64,000 bases of DNA. Source: Cryobacterium lactosi. Lineage in GTDB: Bacteria > Actinomycetota > Actinomycetes > Actinomycetales > Microbacteriaceae. Shown here one piece after another: positions 28,982-37,926 of this stretch; the first letter of the stretch is position 1; every line of letters begins with the position of its first letter. Under the pieces are notes generated by a model. The model worked only from the letters and a program-made list of their open reading frames with translations, was not told where the DNA came from and searched no databases. A program made the translations under genes and the position numbers. The DNA is taken from positions 1 through 64,000 of the forward strand of contig NZ_SOHM01000007.1 in the NCBI RefSeq assembly GCF_004403945.1, read 5' to 3'.

Positions 28982-30496
28982 TTACAGGACGTCCTCGTCG
29001 ACCCAGTCGAAGGTCTTGGTGACCGCCTTCTTCCAGTTCCGCAGCTGCCGGGCGCTCTCCTCAGCGCTCAGCTTGGGCGTCCAGCGGCTGTCCTCCTGCC
29101 AGTTGGCCCGCAGCTCGTCCAGCGTGCTCCAGAAACCCACCGCCAGGCCGGCCGCGTAGGCGGCGCCGAGCGCGGTGGTCTCCGCCACTACAGGGCGGAT
29201 CACCGGCACGCCGATGATGTCGGCCTGGAACTGCATCAGCAGGTTGTTCTTGATCATGCCGCCGTCGACCTTGAGCTCCGTCAGCGGCACACCGGAATCG
29301 GCGTTGACCGCGTCGAGGACCTCGCGGGTCTGGAAGGCCGTGGCCTCCAGCGCCGCGCGGGCGATGTGGCCCTTGTTCACGAACCGGGTCAGGCCCACCA
29401 GTGCACCGCGGGCATCCGAACGCCAGTACGGCGCGAACAGGCCGCTGAACGCCGGCACGAAGTACGCGCCGCCGTTGTCGTCCACGGTCGCGGCAAGCGT
29501 CTCGATCTCCTCGGACGAGGTGATCATGCCCAGGTTGTCGCGCAGCCACTGCACCAGGGCGCCGGTGACGGCGATCGAGCCCTCCAGCGCATAGTGCGGC
29601 TCGGCGTCGCCGAGCTTGTAGCCCAGCGTGGTGAGCAGGCCGTTCTTGGAGTGGACGATTTCGGTGCCGGTGTTGAAGATGAGGAAGTTACCGGTGCCGT
29701 AGGTGTTCTTGGCCTCGCCCTGGTCGAACGCGGCCTGGCCGAACGTGGCGGCCTGCTGGTCACCGAGGATGCCGGCGATCGGCACCTCGCGCAGGAGGCT
29801 GTGCTCGTTCACGGTGCCGTAGACCTCCGACGAAGACCTGATCTCGGGCATCATCGACTTCGGCACGTTGAAGATGCTCAGGATCTCGTCGTCCCACTGC
29901 AGGGTCTCCAGGTCCATGAACAGGGTACGGCTGGCGTTGGTGACGTCGGTGGCGTGTACCCCGCCCTCCAGGCCGCCGGTGAGGTTCCAGAGGACCCAGG
30001 AGTCCGTGGTGCCGAACATCAGGTCGCCGGCCTCGGCCTTTTCCCGGGCGCCCTCGACGTTCTCCAGGATCCAGACGATCTTGGTGCCGGAGAAGTAGGT
30101 GGCCAGCGGCAGCCCGACCTTCTGCTTGAACCGCTCCACGCCGCCGTCCGCGGCGAGCCGGTCCACGATCGGCTGGGTGCGGGTGTCCTGCCAGACGATG
30201 GCGTTGTAAACCGGTTTTCCGGTGGTGCTGTCCCAGACCACGGCGGTCTCCCGCTGGTTGGTGATGCCGACAGCGGCAATGTCATGCCGGGTGAGGTTGG
30301 CCTTGGACAGGGCCTGGCCGATGACTTCACGGGTGTTGTCCCAGATCTCCATCGGGTTGTGCTCGACCCAGCCGGCTCTGGGGAAGATCTGCTCGTGCTC
30401 GAGCTGTCCGGTCGAGACGATGGATCCCGAGTGGTCGAAGATGATGGCGCGCGAACTCGTGGTGCCCTGGTCGATGGCGAGTACATACTGAGCCAT
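28982..30496 (-). CDS. glpK: Glycerol kinase
   Basis: 504-aa FGGY-family kinase making glycerol 3-phosphate. It has the N-terminal phosphate-binding [29 protein letters not shown], the FGGY signature region with [14 protein letters not shown], and a C-terminal [15 protein letters not shown]. The start at 30496 has AAGGAGG about 6 nt upstream, the strongest ribosome site in this part. glpF lies upstream on the same strand (134 bp away). Confidence 0.96.
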   Translation of the reverse strand: MAQYVLAIDQGTTSSRAIIFDHSGSIVSTGQLEHEQIFPRAGWVEHNPMEIWDNTREVIGQALSKANLTRHDIAAVGITNQRETAVVWDSTTGKPVYNAIVWQDTRTQPIVDRLAADGGVERFKQKVGLPLATYFSGTKIVWILENVEGAREKAEAGDLMFGTTDSWVLWNLTGGLEGGVHATDVTNASRTLFMDLETLQWDDEILSIFNVPKSMMPEIRSSSEVYGTVNEHSLLREVPIAGILGDQQAATFGQAAFDQGEAKNTYGTGNFLIFNTGTEIVHSKNGLLTTLGYKLGDAEPHYALEGSIAVTGALVQWLRDNLGMITSSEEIETLAATVDDNGGAYFVPAFSGLFAPYWRSDARGALVGLTRFVNKGHIARAALEATAFQTREVLDAVNADSGVPLTELKVDGGMIKNNLLMQFQADIIGVPVIRPVVAETTALGAAYAAGLAVGFWSTLDELRANWQEDSRWTPKLSAEESARQLRNWKKAVTKTFDWVDEDVL

Positions 30497-30595
30497 GGTG
30501 TACCTCCTTGTACGTTGCGTAGTGGCTTGGACAAACTATAAAACCGACGGCGCGAAGACCGGCGGGCGATTTCGGTTCAGGTCCGACACAGCGAA

Positions 30596-30625
30596 GCAGG
30601 CCGGTCCGTGGAGGAGCCGGCCTGC
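30596..30625 (-). terminator. Weak hairpin after glpF
   Basis: GCAGGCCGG / CCGGCCTGC with a 12-nt loop, just past the glpF stop and before glpK. It could attenuate read-through from glpF into glpK. Confidence 0.4.
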
Positions 30626-30630
30626 CGCGG

Positions 30631-31395
30631 CTATGCCACGATGGGCAGCCAGATGAGCGACGCCCAGCCGGCCAAGACACCGCCGATAACGGGGCCGACC
30701 ACGGGAACCCAGGAATAGGCCCAGTCCGACGAGCCCTTGCCCTTGATCGGCAGGATGAAGTGCGCGATCCGGGGGCTCAGGTCACGGGCAGGGTTGATGG
30801 CGTACCCGGTCGGGCCACCGAGCGAGACACCGATCACGAGAACCAGCAGCGCGACCGGCAGAGCGCCGAGCGCCGCAAGGCCGCCGGACTCGCCCTGGCG
30901 CCCACCGCCGAAGGCGATCACGACGAACACCAGCACGAAGGTGCCGATGATCTCGGTGACCAGGTTCCAGCCGTATGAGCGGATGGCCGGGCCGGTCGAG
31001 AAGGTGCCGAGCTTGTTGGCCGGCTCCGGCTCCTCGTCATAGTGCTGCTTGTAGGCCAGCCAGACGACCACGGCACCGAGGAACGCGCCGAGGAACTCAC
31101 CGGCCAGGTAGACGAGCACGGAGAGGAAATTCACCGGAACTCCCAGACCGAATTCGGTGGCGCCCGACGCGACGAGGCCGAGGGTGACGGCCGGGTTGAG
31201 GTGGGCGCCCGAGTTATAGGCGACAATCACACCGGCGAAGACCGCAAAAGCCCATCCGATGGTCACCATGAGGAAACCGCCGCCGAAACCCTTGTTCTTC
31301 GTCAGGGCCACGTTGGCCACGACACCACAACCGAGGAGGACCAGCATCCCTGTGCCCAGCACCTCCGACAAAAACACTAGACCGATATTGTCCAC
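30631..31395 (-). CDS. glpF: Glycerol uptake facilitator (aquaglyceroporin family)
   Basis: 254-aa MIP-family channel with six membrane helices. Both half-helix motifs are present: HLNPAVT (near residue 68) and INPARDLSPR (near residue 203). The Asp after the second NPAR is the usual mark of glycerol-conducting channels. GTG at 31395 with AGAAAGG upstream. It lies head-to-head with dhaK (234 bp between), so glycerol uptake and dihydroxyacetone phosphorylation may share a control region. Confidence 0.93.
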   Translation of the reverse strand: MDNIGLVFLSEVLGTGMLVLLGCGVVANVALTKNKGFGGGFLMVTIGWAFAVFAGVIVAYNSGAHLNPAVTLGLVASGATEFGLGVPVNFLSVLVYLAGEFLGAFLGAVVVWLAYKQHYDEEPEPANKLGTFSTGPAIRSYGWNLVTEIIGTFVLVFVVIAFGGGRQGESGGLAALGALPVALLVLVIGVSLGGPTGYAINPARDLSPRIAHFILPIKGKGSSDWAYSWVPVVGPVIGGVLAGWASLIWLPIVA

Positions 31396-31629
31396 GATGA
31401 CCTTTCTCGTAAGAAGCGAGATGCCGGTTGAACCGGAGCAATCCCTTCGCGGTGAGCGATTTCGCAGTCACCATAGCGCGGCAAGGGCGTGAGCGAAATA
31501 GTCCCGGTGGGCCGCATCATCTGCCTCTTACCCAGACCGAGGGCAGCGCGTAGGTTGGGCAGGGAGCACGGTTGCGTGCCCGGCGCTGATGCTTGCGCCG
31601 ATCGATCCCGACGAAACGAAGGAATGGTC

Positions 31630-32631
31630 ATGAAAAAGCTTGTCAACGACCCGAAGAACGTTGTCGACGAAGCCGTCGCCGGTTTCGGTGCGGCGCACGC
31701 CGATATCGTGCGTGTCTCCCTGGACCCGGTGTTCATCGTGCGCGCGGACGCGCCGGTGGCCGGCAAGGTCGGCATCGTCAGCGGTGGCGGCAGCGGGCAC
31801 GAGCCCCTGCACGGTGGTTTCGTCGGTCTCGGCATGCTGGATGCCGCCGTGCCCGGCGCCGTGTTCACCTCGCCCACTCCCGACCCGATCCTGGCAGCGA
31901 CCAAGGCCGTCGACGGGGGAGCAGGGGTGCTGCACATCGTCAAGAACTACACCGGGGACGTTCTGAACTTCGAGACCGCGGCGGACCTGGCCGAAGCCGA
32001 CGAGATCGAGGTGCGCACCGTCATCGTGAACGACGACGTCGCCGTGAAGGACTCGCTGTACACCGCCGGCCGGCGCGGCGTGGCCGGAACCGTTCTCGTC
32101 GAGAAGATCGCGGGGGCGGCCGCGGCCAGGGGCGATGACCTCACTGCCGTGGCCGCCGTGGCCGAGAAGGTGATCGGCCAGGTGCGCTCGATGGGGGTTG
32201 CACTCACCCCGTGTGTGGTGCCGCACGCCGGCGAGCCGAGCTTCACTCTGGCCGATGACGAGATTGAGATCGGTATCGGTATCCACGGCGAGCCCGGCCG
32301 CGAGCGGATCAAACTCGAACCGGCCGACGCGATCGTCGATCGGATCCTCGGTCCGATCCTGGACGACATCCCGTATGTGTCAGGGGACAAGGTGCTGCTC
32401 TTCGTCAACGGAATGGGCGGGACGCCACAGGTTGAGCTGTACATTGTATTCCGACGGGCCGCCGAGGTTCTCGCCGAGCGAGGCATCGAGGTGACACGCA
32501 CGCTCGTCGGCAATTTCACAACGTCACTGGAGATGCAGGGCATGTCGATCACGGTTCTCAAACTCGACGACGAGTTGACCGCCCTGTGGGATGCTCCGGT
32601 GCACACGGCCGCACTGCGGTGGGGAAAGTAG
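31630..32631 (+). CDS. dhaK: Dihydroxyacetone kinase subunit DhaK
   Basis: 333-aa substrate-binding subunit of PEP-dependent dihydroxyacetone kinase. It shows [19 protein letters not shown] near the N-terminus and the His that binds dihydroxyacetone covalently in GIGIHGEPG (near residue 219). ATG at 31630 has AAGGAA upstream; longer readings run into the intergenic region. First gene of dhaK-dhaL-dhaM. Confidence 0.95.
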   Translation: MKKLVNDPKNVVDEAVAGFGAAHADIVRVSLDPVFIVRADAPVAGKVGIVSGGGSGHEPLHGGFVGLGMLDAAVPGAVFTSPTPDPILAATKAVDGGAGVLHIVKNYTGDVLNFETAADLAEADEIEVRTVIVNDDVAVKDSLYTAGRRGVAGTVLVEKIAGAAAARGDDLTAVAAVAEKVIGQVRSMGVALTPCVVPHAGEPSFTLADDEIEIGIGIHGEPGRERIKLEPADAIVDRILGPILDDIPYVSGDKVLLFVNGMGGTPQVELYIVFRRAAEVLAERGIEVTRTLVGNFTTSLEMQGMSITVLKLDDELTALWDAPVHTAALRWGK

Positions 32632-32642
32632 GGAAGACCGTA

Positions 32643-33281
32643 ATGAGCGTAGACGTCGCATGGGCCCAGGCCTGGATCAGGAGCAGCGCGCAGGTTCTGT
32701 CGGAGCACCGCGCCGAGTTGAACACCCTCGACCGGGAGATCGGTGACGGTGACCACGGCGAGAACATGGACAGGGGCTTCCAGGCCGTCCTTCCCAAGCT
32801 CGATGCCGTGCCAGACGCGGCCACTCCTGGAGAGCTGCTCAAGACGCTCGCGGCTACGCTCATTTCCACCGTCGGCGGCGCGGCGGGTCCGCTCTACGGG
32901 ACCGCGTACCTCAAGGCCGCCGCCGCCGTCAGCGGGGCCGCCGAGCTGGACGGCCCGGCCGTTGTGGCCCTGCTGAGCGCGGGGCGGGACGGCATCGTGT
33001 TGCGCGGCAAGGCCGAATCAGGCGACAAGACCATGGTGGATGCCTGGACCCCGGCGGTGGACGCGGCCATCGAGGCCGAAGCCGCCGGGGCCGGCCCCGG
33101 CCTGATCCTGGCTGCCGCCGCGGACGCCGCCGAGGCCGGCGCCGTCGCGACCGAACCCTGGGTCGCGCGCAAGGGCCGGGCGAGTTATCTGGGTGAGCGG
33201 GCGATCGGCCATCGCGATCCTGGAGCCCAATCGACGGCGCTGATTCTGCGCTGTGCTGCCGATGCAGCCGCCCAGTCCTGA
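32643..33281 (+). CDS. dhaL: Dihydroxyacetone kinase subunit DhaL
   Basis: 212-aa ADP-binding subunit that passes phosphate from DhaM to dihydroxyacetone. The Mg-ADP site LDREIGDGDHGENMDRGF is near residue 28, and the C-terminal RASYLGERAIGHRDPGAQS is conserved. ATG at 32643 with GGGAAG upstream; 11 bp after dhaK and 2 bp before dhaM. Confidence 0.95.
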   Translation: MSVDVAWAQAWIRSSAQVLSEHRAELNTLDREIGDGDHGENMDRGFQAVLPKLDAVPDAATPGELLKTLAATLISTVGGAAGPLYGTAYLKAAAAVSGAAELDGPAVVALLSAGRDGIVLRGKAESGDKTMVDAWTPAVDAAIEAEAAGAGPGLILAAAADAAEAGAVATEPWVARKGRASYLGERAIGHRDPGAQSTALILRCAADAAAQS

Positions 33282-33283
33282 CC

Positions 33284-34006
33284 ATGGCGGAGAAGAGTGT
33301 GCCTGAACGCGGCGCCGCCGGGCCTCTGGTCGGTCTGGTGTTCGTGTCGCACAGCGCCGACATCGCTGCGGGCCTGGTGACGCTGGCCCGCCAGATGGCC
33401 CCCACCGTCACCCTCGTGGCTGCGGGCGGTACCGACGACGGCGGTATCGGCACCAGTTTCGACAAGATCGCCGCCGGCCTGGCGGAGGCCGACGCCGGGC
33501 GCGGCGTGGTGCTGCTCTGCGACCTGGGCTCGGCCATCCTGACCGCGGAGACCGCGCTGGATTTCCTCGACGACGAGGCGCGCCAGCGTGCGCGCCTCGC
33601 CGACGCCCCGCTGGTGGAGGGCGGTGTGGCCGCGGCGGTCGCCGCTGAGATCGGGGGAGACCTCGCGGCCGTCGTGGCGGCGGCCGAATCGGCCGGAGGC
33701 GGCTCCGCGGAGCCGGAGCCGGTTGAGGCACCTGCCGGGGGAGTTGCGCAGCCGGTCAGCCGCACGGTGATCCTGCGGAACCGGGACGGACTGCACGCCA
33801 GGCCGGCAGCGGATTTCGTGAAACTGGCCAGCGGGTTCGATGCCGAGGTCACCGTGAACGGGAAAGACGCGCACAGCCTGCTTGGCATCATGTCGCTGGG
33901 GCTGACCCGGGGGATGAGCGTGGAGATCTCGGGACCCGACGAGCGTTCCCGGGCGGCCGTGGATGCCCTGGCCGACCTGATCGAGACCGGCTTCGGCGAG
34001 GAGTAG
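33284..34006 (+). CDS. dhaM: PTS-type phosphotransferase DhaM fused to HPr
   Basis: 240-aa two-domain protein. Residues ~15-135 are the EIIA-mannose-like DhaM domain with the phospho-His in VFVSHSADIAAG. After an Ala/Pro/Glu linker, residues ~150-235 are an HPr domain with the phospho-His in RDGLHARPAADFV and the regulatory-Ser-like region LLGIMSLGL. It passes phosphate from Enzyme I to DhaL-ADP. Enterobacterial DhaM also carries an EI domain; here EI must come from elsewhere in the genome. It follows dhaL by 2 bp. Confidence 0.93.
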   Translation: MAEKSVPERGAAGPLVGLVFVSHSADIAAGLVTLARQMAPTVTLVAAGGTDDGGIGTSFDKIAAGLAEADAGRGVVLLCDLGSAILTAETALDFLDDEARQRARLADAPLVEGGVAAAVAAEIGGDLAAVVAAAESAGGGSAEPEPVEAPAGGVAQPVSRTVILRNRDGLHARPAADFVKLASGFDAEVTVNGKDAHSLLGIMSLGLTRGMSVEISGPDERSRAAVDALADLIETGFGEE

Positions 34007-34053
34007 CCGCGCGTTCCCGGCCCGGTTCCTAGCACCGGGGTGCCCGGTGGGCG

Positions 34054-34059
34054 TACGCT
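34054..34059 (+). promoter_or_regulatory. -10 box of a leaderless promoter for the small Cys protein gene
   Basis: TACGCT followed by 6 nt and the ATG at 34066. Confidence 0.4.
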
Positions 34060-34065
34060 GTGCCC

Positions 34066-34386
34066 ATGGTCAAGAATGAGAAATCCTCGACCCGGGCCGG
34101 TCGGAAGGGCCCGAGCCGTTTGTTCGACTGGGTGGAGGACCGCATCCGGCCGGCCTTCGAATCGCCGCCCGTCGGCACCTACAATGCGGCCGAGACCACG
34201 GGTCTGACCGAGTGCCCGGTCTGCGGTCGGCCGATGACCGAGCACACGATCGAGCACTCGGCCCACGACACGGTCCTGAATTGTCCGGTGCCGCACCCAG
34301 GGGCGTGGGACCGGGACGCCTTCGAGCCGGTCAACGAATTCGGCATGGTCATCCGCCGTCGCGGGAACGAGAGCGGCGCGAACTGA
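34066..34386 (+). CDS. Small conserved-looking protein with Cys/His motif, function unknown
   Basis: 106-aa protein that I do not recognise as a named family. It starts with a basic stretch (KNEKSSTRAGRKGPSRLFDW). CPVCGRPMTEH and later HDTVLNCPVPHPG follow, a pattern of Cys and His that could bind one zinc. The rest is polar with no membrane segment. It has its own -10 box and lies 59 bp after dhaM, but a link to the dha genes is not shown. Confidence 0.7.
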   Translation: MVKNEKSSTRAGRKGPSRLFDWVEDRIRPAFESPPVGTYNAAETTGLTECPVCGRPMTEHTIEHSAHDTVLNCPVPHPGAWDRDAFEPVNEFGMVIRRRGNESGAN

Positions 34387-34506
34387 TCGACCGCGGTTGT
34401 TCATCGACGGCGGTTGGTCACCGTCACGGTGACGATACTTGCCCGAGTGTCCAGCCGGCGGGAAACCGTCAATCTCGGGTTGAATCTCGGCCCCGATCTC
34501 AACTTG

Positions 34507-34537
34507 TTGACATAATGTGCATTATCGGTCACATATC
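34507..34537 (+). promoter_or_regulatory. Orphan promoter with palindromic operator-like site
   Basis: TTGACA, a spacer carrying ATAATGTGCATTAT (6-bp arms), and ACATAT or CATATC as -10 box. The spot is AT-rich against a GC-rich background. No clear gene follows on this strand before the end of the opposing uvrA-like gene. Confidence 0.4.
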
Positions 34538-34589
34538 GGTTCCGGGGAAAGGGCCGGAAAGTTGGTCGATTTGCCGTGAGCTCGGTCTG

Positions 34590-34679
34590 ACGCCAGCTGT
34601 GTCGGCGTCAGCTGTGTCGACGCCAGCCGCGTCGTTGCCGGCCGCCTCGTAGCCAGTCGCCTCGCCGCCGGAATGCCGG
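34590..34679. repeat. Degenerate 15-bp tandem repeat, about six units
   Basis: ACGCCAGCTGTGTCG (34590-34604), GCGTCAGCTGTGTCG, ACGCCAGCCGCGTCG, TTGCCGGCCGCCTCG, TAGCCAGTCGCCTCG and a last diverged unit to 34679. There are no spacers, so it is not a CRISPR array. Confidence 0.75.
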
Positions 34680-34788
34680 CGTGTGCGCGGTGACGTGCTC
34701 CCTGACGCGCCGGACGAGCGTTGCCGCACCCCTTCCGAGCGCCTCGGGAGGCCAATACGCTTGTTATGTCAAGAAGACCGGTTTTGGA

Positions 34789-37176
34789 TCAGGCTCCCAC
34801 GTACGCCGCGAGGTGCTGGCCTGTCAGGGTGGACCGTGCGCTGACCAGGTCGGCCGGCGTGCCCTCGAAAACGATCCGGCCGCCGTCGTGGCCGGCACCG
34901 GGACCCAGGTCGATGATCCAGTCAGCGTGCGCCATCACCGCTTGGTGGTGTTCGACGACGATGACCGACTTGCCGGAGTCGACCAGGCGGTCGAGCAGGC
35001 CGAGGAGCTGTTCGACGTCGGCAAGGTGCAGCCCCGTCGTCGGCTCGTCGAGAACGTAGATGCCGCCCTTCTCCGAGAGATGAGTGGCCAGTTTCAGCCG
35101 CTGCCGCTCTCCCCCGGACAGCGTCGACAGCGGCTGACCCAGGCTGAGGTAACCGAGCCCGACGTCGGCCAGGCCGAGCAGAATGCCGTGTGCGGCAGGG
35201 AGCCGGGCCTCGCCGGCGCCGAAGAACTCCACGGCGTCGGTGACCGACATGGCGAGGACCTCGCTGATGTCACGGCCGCCGAGCCGGAACTCCAGCACCG
35301 ACGCGTCGAACCTCTTGCCCTCACAGACCTCGCAGGTGGTCGAGACTGTCGCCATCGGGCCCAGGTCGGTGAAGATCACGCCGGCGCCGTTGCAGTTGGG
35401 GCAGGCGCCCTCGGAGTTGGAACTGAACAGAGCGGGCTTCACCCCGTTGGCCTTGGCGAAGGCCTTGCGGATCGGTTCGAGCAGCCCGGTGTAGGTGGCC
35501 GGGTTGCTCCGCCGCGAGCCGCGGATGCCGCCCTGGTCGATCGCCACCACGCCCGCGGCGGCCGGCACGGAGCCGTGCACGAGCGAACTCTTGCCCGAGC
35601 CGGCCACCCCGGTGATCACCACAAGCACGCCCAGGGGGATGTCGACGTCGACATCCTGCAGGTTGTGCGCCGTCGCACCCCGGATCTCCATCGCCCCGGC
35701 GGGCGTGCGCACGGTGTCCTTGACCCGGGCACGGTAGTCGAGGTGGCGGCCCGTCAGAGTGTCGCTGGACCGGAGCCCTTCGAGAGTCCCCTCGAAGCAG
35801 ACCGAGCCGCCCGCCGTGCCGGCGCCGGGTCCCAGGTCGATGACGTGGTCGGCAATGGCGATCATCTCCGGCTTGTGCTCCACCACCAGGACGGTGTTGC
35901 CCTTGTCCCGCAGCCGCAGCAGCAGCTCGTTCATCCGCTGGATATCGTGCGGGTGCAGGCCGATGGTGGGCTCGTCGAAGACATAGGTGACATCCGTGAG
36001 CGAGGAACCGAGGTGCCGGATCAGCTTGGTGCGCTGCGCCTCACCACCGGACAGGGTGCCGGCCGGCCTGTCGAGCGAGAGATAGCCCAGACCGATCTCG
36101 GTGAACGAGTCGAACAGGTGCTGCAGCGCCGCCAGCAGCGGGGCCACCGACGGGTCGTCGACGGTGCGCACCCAGGCGGCGAGGTCGCTGATCTGCATCG
36201 CACAGGCCTCCGCGATGTTGACGCCGGCGATGCGGGAGGAGCGGGCGCCCTCGTTGAGCCGGGTGCCGCCGCAGTCCGGGCAGGTGGCGAAGGTGACGGC
36301 GCGGTCCACGAAGGCGCGGATATGCGGCTGCATGGCCTCGCGGTCCTTCGACAACATCGACTTCTGCACCTTGGGCACCAGGCCCTCGTAGGTCATATTG
36401 ATGTCGCCGACCTTCACCTTGACCGGTTCCTTGTACAAGAAGTCCCGGAGCTCCTTCTGGGTGTACTCGCGGATCGGCTTGTCGGCGTCGAGGAAGCCCG
36501 AGCCGGTGAAGATTCGCACGCCCCAGCCGTCCGCGGTGTAGCCGGGGATGGTGAGTGCGCCCTCGTTCAGCGACTTCGAGTCGTCGTACAGCTGGGTGAG
36601 GTCGATGTCGTTGACCGTGCCCATCCCCTCGCAACGGGGGCACATACCGCCGGTGACGGTGAAGCTGCGCCGCTCCTTGACGGTGATGCCGCCCTTCTCC
36701 ATGGTGACCGCTCCGGCGCCCGAGATTGAGGCCACGTTGAAGGAGAACGCCTGCGGCGGGCCGAGGTGCGGCTGGCCGAGCCGGCTGAACAGGATGCGCA
36801 GCAGCGCGTTGGCGTCGGTGGCGGTGCCCACCGTGGAGCGGGCGTTGGCGCCCATCCGCTCCTGGTCCACGATGATCGCCGTGGTCAGTCCGCTGAGCAC
36901 GTCCACATCCGGCCGAGCCAGCGATGGCATGAAGCCCTGCAGGAAGGCGCTGTAGGTCTCGTTGATCATCCGCTGCGACTCCGCGGCGATGGTGCTGAAC
37001 ACCAGCGAACTCTTGCCGGAGCCGGAGACACCGGTGAACACCGTCAGGCGACGCTTGGGGATGTCGACGCTGATGTTCTTGAGGTTGTTCTCCCGCGCAC
37101 CTTGCACCCGGATCAGATCGTGACTGTCCGCAACGACGGCGGACGACTGGGGGGACGGTGAAGCGGAAGCGGTCAT
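34789..37176 (-). CDS. UvrA-like ABC ATPase (short class, UvrA2/DrrC-like)
   Basis: 795-aa protein with two UvrA-type ATPase modules. Walker A motifs are GVSGSGKSS and GVAGSGKSS, with ABC signatures LSGGEAQRTKLI and LSGGERQRLKLA. Zinc-finger Cys pairs appear as CPRCEGMG, CPDCGGTRL, CPNCNGAG and CEVCEGKRF. It is about 150 residues shorter than housekeeping UvrA, so it belongs to the short paralogue class linked to drug or DNA-damage tolerance; no uvrB or uvrC is nearby. ATG at 37176 has GGAGA upstream. It is divergent from hdeD. Confidence 0.88.
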   Translation of the reverse strand: MTASASPSPQSSAVVADSHDLIRVQGARENNLKNISVDIPKRRLTVFTGVSGSGKSSLVFSTIAAESQRMINETYSAFLQGFMPSLARPDVDVLSGLTTAIIVDQERMGANARSTVGTATDANALLRILFSRLGQPHLGPPQAFSFNVASISGAGAVTMEKGGITVKERRSFTVTGGMCPRCEGMGTVNDIDLTQLYDDSKSLNEGALTIPGYTADGWGVRIFTGSGFLDADKPIREYTQKELRDFLYKEPVKVKVGDINMTYEGLVPKVQKSMLSKDREAMQPHIRAFVDRAVTFATCPDCGGTRLNEGARSSRIAGVNIAEACAMQISDLAAWVRTVDDPSVAPLLAALQHLFDSFTEIGLGYLSLDRPAGTLSGGEAQRTKLIRHLGSSLTDVTYVFDEPTIGLHPHDIQRMNELLLRLRDKGNTVLVVEHKPEMIAIADHVIDLGPGAGTAGGSVCFEGTLEGLRSSDTLTGRHLDYRARVKDTVRTPAGAMEIRGATAHNLQDVDVDIPLGVLVVITGVAGSGKSSLVHGSVPAAAGVVAIDQGGIRGSRRSNPATYTGLLEPIRKAFAKANGVKPALFSSNSEGACPNCNGAGVIFTDLGPMATVSTTCEVCEGKRFDASVLEFRLGGRDISEVLAMSVTDAVEFFGAGEARLPAAHGILLGLADVGLGYLSLGQPLSTLSGGERQRLKLATHLSEKGGIYVLDEPTTGLHLADVEQLLGLLDRLVDSGKSVIVVEHHQAVMAHADWIIDLGPGAGHDGGRIVFEGTPADLVSARSTLTGQHLAAYVGA

Positions 37177-37307
37177 CGTGTCTCCAAAGAAAAGCAGAGC
37201 AGTCGACGCTGGGCGGCCGACCAGTTCCGAGCATACGACAGGGTCTCCCCCGCCACAGAGAGTTCCCGCCGGCGGTCGCGGGTATATCCGGATCCGCGCC
37301 ATCGGAT

Positions 37308-37313
37308 TAGTTT
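37308..37313 (+). promoter_or_regulatory. -10 box of a leaderless promoter for the HdeD gene
   Basis: TAGTTT followed by 7 nt and the ATG at 37321. Confidence 0.4.
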
Positions 37314-37320
37314 GGCGTGC

Positions 37321-37914
37321 ATGACCAACACCGTCGGACCCACCAGCGCCGTCTTCGCCATCACCGTCGACCCGCGGCAGCTGTCGCCGCGGGAGATCAG
37401 CGGTATCCGGGTGGCTTTCGCGGTGAGCGGGGTCGTGGCACTAGCGATCGGCACGATTCTGTTGGTCTGGACCGAGGCGACCCTTTCGGTGATCGCGGTG
37501 CTGTTCGGGCTCTACTTCGTGATCAGCGGTGTCGTCCGGATCGTGCGCGGGGCGGCGAGCACCGGGTCGTCGGCCGGCGGTCGGGTGCTCAACATAGTCC
37601 TCGGTGTCCTGGTGTTGATCCTGGGCATCCTGGCGATCCGCAACCCCGAGGGGTCGCTGGCGGTGCTGGGCCTGCTGGTCGGCATCGTGTGGATCGTCGA
37701 AGGGGTGGCGGCGCTGGTGGAGTTCACCACCGATTCGAGTCGCTGGCCCGGAATCGTGCTGGGCGTGGTGGGCATCCTGGCCGGCGTGATCGTGCTGTTC
37801 GCGCCCGTGGCGACCATCGGCGTGCTCGTCACGATCGGCGGCATCATGCTGATCGTCTCGGGGCTCGTGCAACTGGTCCGCGGCTTCACCTTCGGGCGTG
37901 GCGTCGCCGCGTGA
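37321..37914 (+). CDS. HdeD family (DUF308) membrane protein
   Basis: 197-aa membrane protein with six hydrophobic segments arranged as three repeated DUF308 hairpins, such as ALAIGTILLVWTEATLSVIA, GVLVLILGILAIRNP and GVVGILAGVIVLFAP. E. coli HdeD is an acid-resistance membrane protein; the actinobacterial role is unknown. It is convergent with the SDR gene, only 12 bp apart. Confidence 0.88.
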   Translation: MTNTVGPTSAVFAITVDPRQLSPREISGIRVAFAVSGVVALAIGTILLVWTEATLSVIAVLFGLYFVISGVVRIVRGAASTGSSAGGRVLNIVLGVLVLILGILAIRNPEGSLAVLGLLVGIVWIVEGVAALVEFTTDSSRWPGIVLGVVGILAGVIVLFAPVATIGVLVTIGGIMLIVSGLVQLVRGFTFGRGVAA

Positions 37915-37926
37915 GAGCTGCCCTGA

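Larger units (their letters stand above)
34387..34788. other. Gene-free region with orphan promoter and tandem repeats
   Basis: About 400 bp between the small Cys protein gene and the 3' end of the UvrA-like gene. I see no convincing gene. It holds TTGACA at 34507-34512, the palindrome ATAATG-TG-CATTAT at 34512-34525, -10-like ACATAT at 34531-34536, and the 15-bp repeats at 34590-34679. A reading frame from the ATG inside the palindrome encodes about 45 residues ending in the repeat-derived AVSASAVSTPAASLP; coding is doubtful. Confidence 0.6.

Noticed and set aside
34590..34679. Tandem repeats considered as a CRISPR array.
   Set aside because: Units of 15 bp are contiguous without spacers and are degenerate; no cas genes are present.
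34681..36729. A 682-codon open frame opposite the UvrA-like gene.
   Set aside because: No motifs; the minus strand encodes complete Walker and ABC signature motifs.
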